38,908 nucleotides of DNA from Natrinema thermotolerans DSM 11552. Its GTDB lineage: Archaea > Halobacteriota > Halobacteria > Halobacteriales > Natrialbaceae. A program made the translations under genes and the position numbers. The stretch is from assembly GCA_000337115.1 (NCBI GenBank), contig AOIR01000064.1, positions 63,226 to 102,133 on the forward strand, given 5' to 3'. Under the pieces are notes generated by a model. That model was not told the DNA's origin, ran no database searches, and worked only from the letters and a program-made list of their open reading frames with translations. Shown here one piece after another: positions 21,515-30,214 of this stretch (position 1 is its first letter; each line of letters begins with the position of its first letter).

Positions 21515-23151
21515 GCTGGGACCGGCCGCCAGCCGGTTCGGCGGCACCGACCACTGACGACGCCGACCGAACCCCCGTCAGGGACGCCGACGTCTGTGTC
21601 ATCGGCGCGGGGCCGGCCGGCGGAATCGTCGCTGACCGCCTCGCCGAGGCCGGCCGCGAGGTCGTGATCCTCGAGGCCGGGCCGCGGTTCGATCCCGACG
21701 ATCGGCTCGCCCGTCAGGAGCGTGCGATCCGTCCCGCCTACGACCGCCCGGACGTCTGGGACGGCGATCCGGAGCGGGATGCCTACGAGTCCACCGGCGA
21801 GCGGTTCTACCCGCTGAACCACGCCCGCGCCCGCGGCGTCGGCGGCTCGACGCTGCACTGGCAGGGGATGGTAATGCGGCTCCACGAGGACGACTTCGCT
21901 TCCGAAAGCGCCCGCGGCGTCGGGGCCGACTGGCCGATCGACTACGACGACCTGCGGCCCTACTACGCCGCGGCCGAGCGGGAACTGGGCGTTGCGGGGG
22001 CCGACGACAATCCCTTCGCCCCGCCCCGAGAGCAGCCCCATCCGATGCCGGCCTTCCCGCCCTCCTACAGCGATTCGCTGTTCGCCGAGGCCTGCGACGA
22101 ACTCGAGATCGCGATGCACTCGGTGCCCAACGCACGCAACTCGGAGGGCTACGACGACCGCAGCGCCTGCGTCGGCTACGGCACCTGTCAACCGGTCTGT
22201 CCGTCCGGCGCGAAGTACGACGCGACCGTCCACGTCGAGCGTGCCGAGCAACGGGGCGCGACGGTGATCGACCGCGCGCCGGTTCAGCGACTCGAACACG
22301 GGCCGGACGCGATCGAGGCAGCCGTCTACGCGACGCCGGACGACGAGCGCCACCGCCAGTCGGCCGACGCCTTCGTGATCGCCTGCGGCGGCGTCGAGAC
22401 GCCCCGCTTGCTCCTGCTTTCGGAGTCGAGTCACTACCCCGATGGGTTGGCCAACTCGAGCGGGCTCGTCGGCCGGTACTTCATGGACCACCTCTTCGCG
22501 GGGACCGGCGGCGTCCTCGACGAACCCACTCGGCAGAACCACGTCGGCTTCCTGACCAGCGAGTCCCACCAGTTCTACGACGAGGCCGACGCCGAACAGG
22601 CTCCCTTCAAGCTCGAGTTCTTCAATTACGACGGCCCCTCGCCGGTCGGGATGGCCCTTTCGAGCGACGGCGCGGACTGGGGCGACGACTTGCTCGCGGA
22701 ACTCCGCTCGGCGTATGGCACCCACATCGGCATGGGCGGCCTCGTCGAACAGCTCCCTCGCAAGGACAGCTACGTCGGGCTCGATCCCTCGACGACCGAC
22801 GATCACGGCAATCCGGTGCCCGACGTCCACTGGACCGTCGGCGATCGCGCGCTCGAGACGATCGAGCGCGTCAACGAGATTCAGGAACGGATCCTCGCGG
22901 AACTCGGCGCGGAGATCACCTGGCAGGCCGGGCCCGAGGGGACGGGGCCGGCCTACCATCACATGGGGACGACCCGGATGGGGTCGGAGCCGGCCGAGAG
23001 CGTCGTCGGCCCCGACCTGCGAACCCACGATCTCGAGAACTGCTGGATCGCCTCGAGCAGCGTCTTCCCGACCGGCGGGGCGATGAACCCGACGCTGACG
23101 ATCGCGGCGCTGGCGTTGAAGGCAGCCGACCACGTCCTCGAGGCCGCGTAA
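21511..23151 (+). CDS. GMC-family FAD dehydrogenase
   Basis: 546 residues from GTG overlapping the upstream stop. FAD-binding VCVIGAGPAGGIVADRLAEAG is at about 28-48; RARGVGGSTLHWQGMVMR and the Cys-rich CVGYGTCQPVCPSGAKYDA follow, and the C-terminus has the catalytic YHHMGTTRMG and GGAMNPTLTIAALAL. It oxidises a sugar, sugar acid or alcohol. It has no signal of its own, so it probably rides out with the Tat subunit 3. The cytochrome c subunit found in bacterial three-subunit enzymes is not encoded here; the electron acceptor is unknown. The substrate cannot be stated. Confidence 0.88.
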   Translation: MSWDRPPAGSAAPTTDDADRTPVRDADVCVIGAGPAGGIVADRLAEAGREVVILEAGPRFDPDDRLARQERAIRPAYDRPDVWDGDPERDAYESTGERFYPLNHARARGVGGSTLHWQGMVMRLHEDDFASESARGVGADWPIDYDDLRPYYAAAERELGVAGADDNPFAPPREQPHPMPAFPPSYSDSLFAEACDELEIAMHSVPNARNSEGYDDRSACVGYGTCQPVCPSGAKYDATVHVERAEQRGATVIDRAPVQRLEHGPDAIEAAVYATPDDERHRQSADAFVIACGGVETPRLLLLSESSHYPDGLANSSGLVGRYFMDHLFAGTGGVLDEPTRQNHVGFLTSESHQFYDEADAEQAPFKLEFFNYDGPSPVGMALSSDGADWGDDLLAELRSAYGTHIGMGGLVEQLPRKDSYVGLDPSTTDDHGNPVPDVHWTVGDRALETIERVNEIQERILAELGAEITWQAGPEGTGPAYHHMGTTRMGSEPAESVVGPDLRTHDLENCWIASSSVFPTGGAMNPTLTIAALALKAADHVLEAA

Positions 23152-23235
23152 CGGCGGCCGAACGCCATCCGGCTCGGCGTTCCCGAACGCGGTCCACACC
23201 ACAGCTTCTTTTGAGCGGCAGTCGATGGGGGAGCT

Positions 23236-23406
23236 ATGAATCGGGTACGGCTCGCGGGAGTCGGGGTGGTCGCCGTCGGCGTCGTCGGGTACGTCGTCGG
23301 GATTTCCGTCGCGTATGCCGGTCGAGCGTTCTCCCTGACCGCGATCATGGTCGGGTTCACGCTCGTCGCGATCGCACGGTCGTCGGCGACCGGGGGCGAG
23401 ACATGA
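23236..23406 (+). CDS. small membrane protein coupled to corA
   Basis: 56 residues, MNRVRLAGVGVVAVGVVGYV onward, with two hydrophobic segments (about 6-26 and 33-48: FSLTAIMVGFTLVAIA) and a short polar end. Its TGA overlaps the ATG of corA (ATGA at 23403-23406), so the two are translated together. A T-rich CTTCTTTT 28 bases before the ATG may be the promoter. No known domain; an accessory role for the transporter is conceivable only from position. Confidence 0.65.
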   Translation: MNRVRLAGVGVVAVGVVGYVVGISVAYAGRAFSLTAIMVGFTLVAIARSSATGGET

Positions 23407-24389
23407 CCCTTCGCGCCATGGTCTACGCCGACGACGGCATAGAGCGATACGACGATCCGGCGGCCGCAGTCGCCGCACCGGGGGAGACGTGGGTTCACGC
23501 CGCCGGGATCGAACCGGACGAACTGCAGGCGCTCGAGGATCGGCTCGGAATCCATCCGCTGGCCGTCGACGACGTTATCGACGACCAGACGCGGCCGAAG
23601 ACCGCCGAGTACGAAACGCACACGTTCGTTCTCCTCAAGACCGTCAGCCTCAGTCAGCGCGACGAGGTCGCGCTGCAAAAGGAGATCCGGACCCACACCG
23701 TCGGCTTTTTCATCGGCGAGGGGTGGCTCGTGACGATGTCGACGACCGACATCGACGTCGTCGACCAGTCGGCCACGCAGTGGGCGAAGAACGAACGCCG
23801 GGTCGCGAACCGCGGCACCGACTTCCTCGCCTATCGGCTCATGGACGCCATCGTCGACGACTACTTCGACGTCCTCGACGAGATCGAGGACGACATCGAA
23901 GCGGTCGAGGAGCGCGTCCTCGACGAGCCGGAGCCTCGTATTCTGGAGGACCTGAACGACGTCCGCCGGGACCTGCTGGCCTTCCGGAAAGTCGCCTGGC
24001 CGGCCAGGGAGGCGATCTCGTCGCTCTCCCGCGGCGACATTCCGGAGGTCGCCGACGAGAACGAGAAGTACTTCCGCGACGTCTACGACCACCTCGTGCA
24101 GGTCGTCGATCTCATCGAGACCTACCGCGACCTCACCGGTGGTTCTCGCGATATCTATCTCAACGCCGTCTCCCAGTCGACCAACGACGTGATGAAGACG
24201 TTGACGGTCGTCGCGACCATCTTCATCCCCCTGACGTTCGTCGCCGGGATCTACGGGATGAACTTCGCGGAGACGCCGCTTGCCATGCCCGAACTCTACT
24301 GGACGTACGGCTATCCGGCGACGATGCTCGGGATGGGGGCGGTTGCCGGACTGATGCTCGTCTACTTCCGTCGGCAGGACTGGATCTGA
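23403..24389 (+). CDS. corA: CorA-type magnesium/divalent cation transporter
   Basis: 328 residues from MTLRAMVYADDGIERYDD; a longer reading frame to 23211 is rejected because it overlaps the small coupled gene. The cytosolic part (about 1-265) ends in the long acidic stalk helix (DEIEDDIEAVEERVLDEPEPR). Two C-terminal helices follow with the signature IYGMNF (GMN selectivity motif) between them and a basic end RRQDWI. Pentameric channel for Mg2+, sometimes Co2+/Ni2+. It lies inside the iron-box island but has no iron box of its own. Confidence 0.93.
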   Translation: MTLRAMVYADDGIERYDDPAAAVAAPGETWVHAAGIEPDELQALEDRLGIHPLAVDDVIDDQTRPKTAEYETHTFVLLKTVSLSQRDEVALQKEIRTHTVGFFIGEGWLVTMSTTDIDVVDQSATQWAKNERRVANRGTDFLAYRLMDAIVDDYFDVLDEIEDDIEAVEERVLDEPEPRILEDLNDVRRDLLAFRKVAWPAREAISSLSRGDIPEVADENEKYFRDVYDHLVQVVDLIETYRDLTGGSRDIYLNAVSQSTNDVMKTLTVVATIFIPLTFVAGIYGMNFAETPLAMPELYWTYGYPATMLGMGAVAGLMLVYFRRQDWI

Positions 24390-24430
24390 CCGATCCAGCC
24401 CCGACGAACGGGGACCGGTGTCGCGACTGT

Positions 24431-24457
24431 TTTAGGCAAACCTAAACGCATAAATAC
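24431..24457 (+). promoter_or_regulatory. promoter with iron box before GT2 gene
   Basis: TTTAGGCAAACCTAAA (24431-24446), perfect 6-bp arms, lies just before the TATA element ATAAATAC (24450-24457), which is about 27 bases before the ATG. The box covers the TFB-recognition region, so it could block initiation or, less likely, activate. Confidence 0.78.
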
Positions 24458-24478
24458 GGCGCGCAGAGAGTACCGGCA

Positions 24479-25225
24479 ATGAGTGATGGGGCCCAGCCCG
24501 CGACGACCGACGGTTCGGACGAGGAGTACACCTTCGAAGACGTCAGCGTCGTCATGGGGACGTACAACGAGGAGGAAGCGATCGGCAAAGTACTGACCGA
24601 CATCGACGAGGTCACCGACGGGACGGCCGAGGTCGTCTGCGTCGACGGCTCGTCGGATCGAACCCCCGAAATCGCCCGCGACCACGGCGCGACGGTCATC
24701 GAACAGGAGCCACAGGGGTACGGCGTCGCCGTGCGCGCGGCCGTCTTAGAGCCCGACCGGCCGATCGTCGTCACGACCGACTGCGACGACACCTATCCGA
24801 TGGAGCAGCTCCCGGAGTTCCTCGCGTTGATCAACGACGGCTACGACGTCGTCAGCGGCGACCGGCTCTATCACGGTGCCGACGCGATGCCGGCGCTCAA
24901 CCGCCTCGGTAACCACGCCTTCGCCGCCGTCGCGAGCCTCCTCATGGGCACCCGCGTCCACGACACCACGACCGGGATGCGGGCCTACCGGCGCGACGTC
25001 GTCGAGGACATCGAGTGGACCGAAAACACCGGCCTCTCGGCGGAACTGCTCATCCGTCCCCTACTGCGTGGCTACGACGTCCGCGAACACCCGATCGAGT
25101 ACCGCGAGCGCGCCGGCCAGACCAAGCTCGACCCGTTCAAAGGCGGGGCCGAGATCGCCCGCTCGATCGTCAAAGTATCACTCGAGGAACGGCTTCGAGA
25201 ACTCCCACACCGGCCGACCCAGTAG
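24479..25225 (+). CDS. GT2-family polyprenol-phosphate glycosyltransferase
   Basis: 248 residues, leaderless ATG. GT-A/GT2 domain: VSVVMGTYNEEEAIGKVLTDI, VVCVDGSSDRTPEIA, VTTDCDDTYPMEQLPEFL (DxD-like metal site), and the MRAYRR...GLSAELLIRPLLRGYDVREHPIEYRERAGQTKL block typical of dolichol-phosphate mannose/glucose synthases. No membrane helices, so it is the soluble form, equal to the N-terminal half of haloarchaeal AglD. It would transfer hexose from a nucleotide sugar to dolichol phosphate. An iron box controls it, and the missing AglD-like membrane half is encoded at 31404-32555 under a similar box. Confidence 0.87.
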   Translation: MSDGAQPATTDGSDEEYTFEDVSVVMGTYNEEEAIGKVLTDIDEVTDGTAEVVCVDGSSDRTPEIARDHGATVIEQEPQGYGVAVRAAVLEPDRPIVVTTDCDDTYPMEQLPEFLALINDGYDVVSGDRLYHGADAMPALNRLGNHAFAAVASLLMGTRVHDTTTGMRAYRRDVVEDIEWTENTGLSAELLIRPLLRGYDVREHPIEYRERAGQTKLDPFKGGAEIARSIVKVSLEERLRELPHRPTQ

Positions 25226-25243
25226 TCGACGTACCTGCTCGTT

Positions 25244-25329
25244 CTATAGTAGCCGCTGAAACGATTTACACACTGATCGCAACGCTGTCGTGCGATCAGG
25301 TGTGCAATGACTTTCAGCGGCTACTATAG
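25244..25329. repeat. nested palindromic element, 86 bp
   Basis: Perfect 18-bp outer arms: CTATAGTAGCCGCTGAAA (25244-25261) and its complement at 25312-25329. Inside, CTGATCGCA (25273-25281) and TGCGATCAG (25291-25299) make a 9-bp stem around a 9-base loop; CACA/TGTG adds to it. The whole element is close to a cruciform. It reaches into the minus-strand GT-C gene and provides its stop codon. The sequence looks like a non-autonomous mobile element; no clear target duplication is visible. Confidence 0.8.
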
Positions 25330-27350
25330 TCGGACCCGTTCCGATCCAGTGCCGTGAGTTCGGTCTGGACGAAGATGCCGTCGGGCGCGCTCTCGGGGAG
25401 GTACGCGGCCTCGCCGCCACAGTCGCGGATCCCGCTACACCGCTCGACCCTGGGTGTCAGCGCCCGTGTCGTTCCGTTTTCGGCCGCCTCCACCGGCAGC
25501 TCGAGCCGGTAACTGAAGCTGTTGCCGGGCCCCCGATCGACGAACACGGTCAGCGTCACGTCGTCGCGTTCGTCGACGGCGACCGAGTCGTTGGCCCCCC
25601 ACGCCGCGCCGCGCAGTCGTGCCTCGCCGTCGGTAACGACCACTCGGGTCGCCAACGGACTCGAGACGTCGTCGGCGACGTAGGTCGCGCTCTCCTCGTC
25701 GGTCGTGATCGTCGCGCTAACGCCGCCGGCCGTTTCCGGGACGCCGACGGTCGCGTTCAGCGAGACCGTCTCGCCGGCGACCCGGTCGACCCGCTGGAGC
25801 CGGGCACCCTGTGGCGACCCAGCCTGTGGGGCCCAGGTCCCCCGGTACGCGAGGCGATACAGCGAGCGGTCGGGGTAGGCGTCGGCCACGTCGAACGGCC
25901 GCTCGTCGAGGGCGTAGACGCGCTCCCCGTCGAACCCGGGGTCGTTGCGAAGCGCCTGGAACGGATGCCCGAGCCAGTCGCCGTACGGCGTCGGCAGGTA
26001 GACGACCGCCGGCTCCTCGATCGCCCCGTCCTCGAGCGGGTCGTAGACCCGATCGTAGGTCTCGGTGATGGCCTCGTTTCGCTCGAGTTTCCCCTCGAGG
26101 GTCGTCGCGGTGACGCCGCCGACCGCGAGCCCGCTGACGAGCAACACCGCGACGACGACCGCGCGTGCGCGCTCCGGCGACAGCGATCGATCGGCCCGTC
26201 GGCGAACGCCGTCGAACAGCGCCAGCGCGCCGACGGCCGCGAAGGCCGCGACCGGGAGCAGGAGATCGAAGTGGTAGTAGGGGCCGTGCGTGGCGATCAG
26301 TCCAGTTCCGGCCCGGTCGATGTCGCCGAGGACGTTGAAGTTCCCCCAGAAGTAGACGTTGCCGACGGCAATCGTCAGTAACTGTCCAGCGAGGATCGCC
26401 GCGCGTGGCGAGAGGCGTCGGCGGACGGTCAGCCCGAGTCCGGCCGCGGCCAGCCCCGCGCCCAGCAGTCCGCCGACGACCCATTCGGTGAGAAACGACC
26501 GCAGTACCAGCGCGTTCGACCGCAGCGCCAGCCCGACGGTGTACTCGATCTCGTGTTCGAGGATGCGCCGACGGCCGAACCCGAGCCCGTCGAGCGGGGC
26601 GAACGCCTCGTAGGGGAACACAAGCGCCGATCCGGTCACGACGGCGTTGTAGCCGAGCGCGAGGGAAACGCCGGCCAGCCCGAACGCCGCCGTCGCGGCC
26701 TGTCGGGGAACGGCCCCGCGGAAATCCCGCCGGAGCGTCCAGCAGGCGTGGGCGATAACCGGCGCGGCGAACAGGACTGCCGTGTACGGCCGTGCGAAAA
26801 AGGCCAGCCCGATCGCCGCGCCGGCCGCGCCCGCGACCCGCAGGTCTCCCGTCCGGTCGGCCCGGAGGTAGGCGTATGCAAAGGCCAGATTGAGCATCGC
26901 CGTCGGCGCGTAGGGCAGGAACACCGCCGTTTGGATCAGGAACAGCGGCGAACACAACACGGCGACGGCGGCCACGAGGCCCGTCCGCCGGTCGAAGACC
27001 TCGCGCACGACCAGCGCCACGAGCGCGGGGACGGCTGCGCCGATCCCGGCCAGCGCGAGCCGGTAGCCGCCCACAATCTTCCCGAGCGCGAAGATCGCTG
27101 CGGGAACCGGCGAGTACTTCGGATAGAGCCGGTCGCCGTCCTCGACGAAGAACCAGGGGCGGAAGGCCTCCTCGACCGGCGGCCGGACGAACAGTTGCCC
27201 CTCGAGCAACATCGCCGCTTGCTGGAGGTAGACGCCCTCGTCGTGGTTGAGCGAGTGGTGGGGGAAAGTCCGCGTCGCGAGCAACCAGATCGCGATCGCA
27301 CCGACGAGGGCGATAGCGGCGACCGCGGCCCGCCATCGTCGCCGTCTCAT
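25314..27350 (-). CDS. GT-C (GT39/PMT-like) polytopic glycosyltransferase
   Basis: 678 residues. About ten to twelve hydrophobic segments fill residues 8-410; the first external loop carries the GT-C acid motif in HHSLNHDEGVYLQQAAMLL, and FFARPYTAVLF follows. The last ~260 residues are a soluble domain, probably outside the cell. GT-C enzymes use a dolichol-phosphate sugar to glycosylate an external acceptor, as AglS does in Haloferax. It follows the iron permease gene after 43 bases with GAGGTG before its ATG, so it is in the iron operon. Its last codons, Tyr-Ser-Ser-Arg-stop, lie within the palindromic element, so the native end was altered. Confidence 0.82.
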   Translation of the reverse strand: MRRRRWRAAVAAIALVGAIAIWLLATRTFPHHSLNHDEGVYLQQAAMLLEGQLFVRPPVEEAFRPWFFVEDGDRLYPKYSPVPAAIFALGKIVGGYRLALAGIGAAVPALVALVVREVFDRRTGLVAAVAVLCSPLFLIQTAVFLPYAPTAMLNLAFAYAYLRADRTGDLRVAGAAGAAIGLAFFARPYTAVLFAAPVIAHACWTLRRDFRGAVPRQAATAAFGLAGVSLALGYNAVVTGSALVFPYEAFAPLDGLGFGRRRILEHEIEYTVGLALRSNALVLRSFLTEWVVGGLLGAGLAAAGLGLTVRRRLSPRAAILAGQLLTIAVGNVYFWGNFNVLGDIDRAGTGLIATHGPYYHFDLLLPVAAFAAVGALALFDGVRRRADRSLSPERARAVVVAVLLVSGLAVGGVTATTLEGKLERNEAITETYDRVYDPLEDGAIEEPAVVYLPTPYGDWLGHPFQALRNDPGFDGERVYALDERPFDVADAYPDRSLYRLAYRGTWAPQAGSPQGARLQRVDRVAGETVSLNATVGVPETAGGVSATITTDEESATYVADDVSSPLATRVVVTDGEARLRGAAWGANDSVAVDERDDVTLTVFVDRGPGNSFSYRLELPVEAAENGTTRALTPRVERCSGIRDCGGEAAYLPESAPDGIFVQTELTALDRNGSDYSSR

Positions 27351-27393
27351 CGCCCACCTCGTGTTCGTCGTCCCGGTCCTGTTCTCACGGTCG

Positions 27394-29010
27394 TCACCGT
27401 CCTTCCTGTGCGAGCATCACGGCCATCGACAGCCCCGAGATGGCCACGAGGACGAGCGCCGGCACTGCCGCCTGTCCGTAGAGACCGGCCTCCTCGACCC
27501 GCCAGATGTAGGTCACGAGCGTCTCGAATCCGAGCGGGCGCAACATGAGCGTCGCCGGGAGTTCCTTCATCGTCGTGAGAAAGACCAGCGCGGCTCCGGC
27601 GGCCACGCCCGGCAGGATCAACGGGAGCGTCACCGACCGGAAGGCGTTCAGCCGCGATCGACCCAGCGTCCGGGCCGCCTCGACCAACTTCTGGTCGACC
27701 TGCAGCGTCGAGGTCCGGATCGAGCCGATCGCCTGGGGCATGAACCGGACGACGTAGGCAAAGATCAGCAGCGGAACGGTCTTGTAGATCGACGGTAGCA
27801 CGTCGAGGCTGAAGCTGAGCAACGCGATCGCCAGCACGATCCCGGGCGTGGCGTATCCGATGTAGGGGGCCCGATCGGCCAGCGCCGCCACCCGCGAATC
27901 GGACGTCGCCGATCCGATCGCGATCGGCAGCGCCACCAGCACCGAGACGAGGGCGGCCAGCAGTGCGACGTAGGCCGAGTTGAACCCGTACTCCCAGTCG
28001 AATGTCAGTCGACCGAGCTGATAGCCGGGTCCGCCCGTGTTCAGCCACATGGTGAAGATGGCAATCGGGAGCCCGATAGCGAGCAGGGCGATCGCAACCG
28101 GCAACAGCAGGGCCGGATACCGCCACGCTCCGAGTTCGAGGTCGGCGGTACCGCGGTCGCCACCGCTCTCGTAGGCCCCGGAGTCGTCGGCACCGATGCG
28201 GGACTCGATCGCGAGGATGATCACGGTCACCGTCAGCAACTGCAGGGACAACAACGCGGCGTAGTCGCGGGCGAAGGCGTTGTATCTGGCGTAGATGAAC
28301 TGCGTGAACACCTCGACGCGCATGATGTTCGGCGTGCCGAAGTCCGCGAGGGCATACAGGGCGACGAGCAACGCGCCGGCGGCGATCCCCGGCAGGATCT
28401 GCGGGAGGGTGATCCGGCGAAACGCCTCCCAGCGGCCCGAGTTGAGCGTCCGAGCGGCCTCCACGAGCGAACCGTCCATCGAGAGCAGGGACGCTCGCGT
28501 GGTCAAGAACACGTAGGGGTAGGTATACAGCGTCAACACGAACGCGGCACCCGCGAACCCGTATACCGAGGGGAGCGCGTCGATACCGAGGGGCTCGAGG
28601 AAGCCGACGAGTTCACCCTGTGGACCGAACGCCGAGACGAACGCGAACGCGCCGAGATAGCTCGGGACGGCCAGCGGCAACGCGATGAGGACGGTCCAGA
28701 ACCGGGGGAACGGAATCTCGCCTTGGACCGTCAACACCGCGAGCGGGACGCCGATGAGGACGCTCGCACCCGTTACGATCGCGACGAGAGCGACGCTTCG
28801 GATCAGTACGTCGATCGTTTGGGAATCGACGGCGAGTTCGAACGCTCGAGTCCCGAGCCCGGCGGCGTCGACGACCAGCCAGAGCAAGGGGAGAACGAGA
28901 ACGGCCGCGATGGCCGCGGCGAGCAGGGTGAGCCCGACGCCGGTGGCGCCGCTCCCGTCGTCGTCACCGGCTCGCTCGACCGTCTTCGCGACTCGATCCC
29001 GAACGCTCAT
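27394..29010 (-). CDS. ferric iron ABC transporter permease (SfuB/FbpB-like)
   Basis: 538 residues, twelve hydrophobic segments in two halves. Each half carries the inner-membrane ABC 'EAA' loop that docks to the ATPase: EAARTLNSGRWEAFRRITLPQILPG and EAARTLGRSRLNAFRSVTLPLILPG. This duplicated layout is typical of the iron(III) permeases FbpB/SfuB. It starts four bases after the stop of the binding-protein gene and is co-transcribed with it. No ATP-binding subunit gene is in the window, so it must be supplied from elsewhere. Confidence 0.9.
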   Translation of the reverse strand: MSVRDRVAKTVERAGDDDGSGATGVGLTLLAAAIAAVLVLPLLWLVVDAAGLGTRAFELAVDSQTIDVLIRSVALVAIVTGASVLIGVPLAVLTVQGEIPFPRFWTVLIALPLAVPSYLGAFAFVSAFGPQGELVGFLEPLGIDALPSVYGFAGAAFVLTLYTYPYVFLTTRASLLSMDGSLVEAARTLNSGRWEAFRRITLPQILPGIAAGALLVALYALADFGTPNIMRVEVFTQFIYARYNAFARDYAALLSLQLLTVTVIILAIESRIGADDSGAYESGGDRGTADLELGAWRYPALLLPVAIALLAIGLPIAIFTMWLNTGGPGYQLGRLTFDWEYGFNSAYVALLAALVSVLVALPIAIGSATSDSRVAALADRAPYIGYATPGIVLAIALLSFSLDVLPSIYKTVPLLIFAYVVRFMPQAIGSIRTSTLQVDQKLVEAARTLGRSRLNAFRSVTLPLILPGVAAGAALVFLTTMKELPATLMLRPLGFETLVTYIWRVEEAGLYGQAAVPALVLVAISGLSMAVMLAQEGR

Positions 29011-29014
29011 TCCG

Positions 29015-30175
29015 TTATCCGGAGACGCCGGCTTCGTCCATCAGCTCGAGCGTCGGCTCGATGTCGGCCAGTTCCGCGAGGTCGATGTCCGGCGGGCTCA
29101 GCTCGTCGATGGTCGGCAGCCCGCCGACTGGTTCGACGCCCGAGATCATCGGATAGGCGAAACTGATCGTCGCGAAGTACTCCTGGGCCTCGGCCGAGAG
29201 CAGGTGGCGGACGAAGTTGTCGACCAGTTCGCCCTTCTGGGTGCCCTGTACCTTCAGCGCGCCCGCGACGTTGATCAACGCGCCGGCGTCGCCCTCGGTA
29301 AAGGCCAGATCGATCGGGGCGTCCGGCCGATTGTTCTTGACCCGCATCGCGTAGTAGTGATTGGCGAACCCGGCCGACAGCGAGCCGTTGGCGACCGCCT
29401 CGGAGACGGCGTACTCGTTGCCGCGTCGTTCCGTTCCGGCCTCGCTCATGCTCTGTAGCCAGTTGCGGGTCTCGTCGTCGCCACGGAGCAGGCGCATGGC
29501 CGTCACGAAGGCCTTGAACGCGCCGTAGGTCGGTGCCCAGCCCATCGTCCCCTGCAGCGCGTCGGCGTCGGGGAACTCCTGCACCGTGGTCGGGATGTCC
29601 GACTCGCTCAATTCGTTCGTGTTGTACGGCACGGCACGGGCGCGTCCGGCGACGCCGGCCCACGCGTTGTCGTCGCCGACGAACTGACTGTTCCCGACCG
29701 CCTCGACCGCCTCGTCCGACAGCGGCTCGTAGGCGTCGTTTTCCGCGACGAACCCGAGGGAGCTGGCGTCGATCGACCAGAAGACGTCGGCCTGGGCCGC
29801 ACCGGCGTCGGCCTCTTCGACGATCGTCTGTGCCAGCGACGACGAACTGTTGTCGGTCGAGTGGACCTCGAAGTCCGGATAGATGTCCTCGAGCATCTCC
29901 ACGAACTCGTAGTAGATGCCGCCTTCACCGCCGCCGATGTAGAGCGCGAGGTCCCCGGAGAGGTTCGGGAGGTCCTCGATCGACGTGCCGCCCGGTGCCG
30001 GTCGGCCGTCGACCAGCGATCCGGACCCCCGAAACTCCGAGAGCGGCGGAATATCCGCGCTCTGTCCGTCGTCGAAAAACCCGAGACAGCCCGCGAGCGA
30101 TGCGGCCCCGAACGCGGAGCCAACCTGTAACGCCCGCCGACGTGAAACTGCACGATTGCCCTGCTCGTCGTTCAT
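29015..30175 (-). CDS. ferric iron ABC transporter substrate-binding lipoprotein
   Basis: 386 residues. Tat motif SRRRALQV (11-18) and lipobox LAGC (27-30), so exported folded and anchored at C30. The body is a family 1 solute-binding protein of the FbpA/SfuA type: LALYIGGGEGGIYYEFVEMLEDIYP, ADVFWSIDASSLGFVAEN, ARAVPYNTNEL, and the adjacent Tyr pair Y274-Y275 in FANHYYAMRVKNN, the position of iron-binding tyrosines in FbpA. Iron as substrate is further supported by the perfect DtxR-type box in its promoter. First gene of the operon with the permease and the GT-C gene. Confidence 0.9.
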   Translation of the reverse strand: MNDEQGNRAVSRRRALQVGSAFGAASLAGCLGFFDDGQSADIPPLSEFRGSGSLVDGRPAPGGTSIEDLPNLSGDLALYIGGGEGGIYYEFVEMLEDIYPDFEVHSTDNSSSSLAQTIVEEADAGAAQADVFWSIDASSLGFVAENDAYEPLSDEAVEAVGNSQFVGDDNAWAGVAGRARAVPYNTNELSESDIPTTVQEFPDADALQGTMGWAPTYGAFKAFVTAMRLLRGDDETRNWLQSMSEAGTERRGNEYAVSEAVANGSLSAGFANHYYAMRVKNNRPDAPIDLAFTEGDAGALINVAGALKVQGTQKGELVDNFVRHLLSAEAQEYFATISFAYPMISGVEPVGGLPTIDELSPPDIDLAELADIEPTLELMDEAGVSG

Positions 30176-30181
30176 ACTCGA

Positions 30182-30207
30182 TTTAGGTTAACCTAAAAAC
30201 TTATAGT
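30182..30207 (-). promoter_or_regulatory. promoter with perfect iron box before iron ABC operon
   Basis: TTTAGGTTAACCTAAA (30182-30197) is a perfect 16-bp palindrome and the closest match in the window to the DtxR/IdeR consensus core. On the minus strand it lies between the TATA element (CTATAAG, about 30200-30207) and the leaderless start at 30175, the position for repression by iron-loaded regulator. Confidence 0.85.
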
Positions 30208-30214
30208 TGACGAT

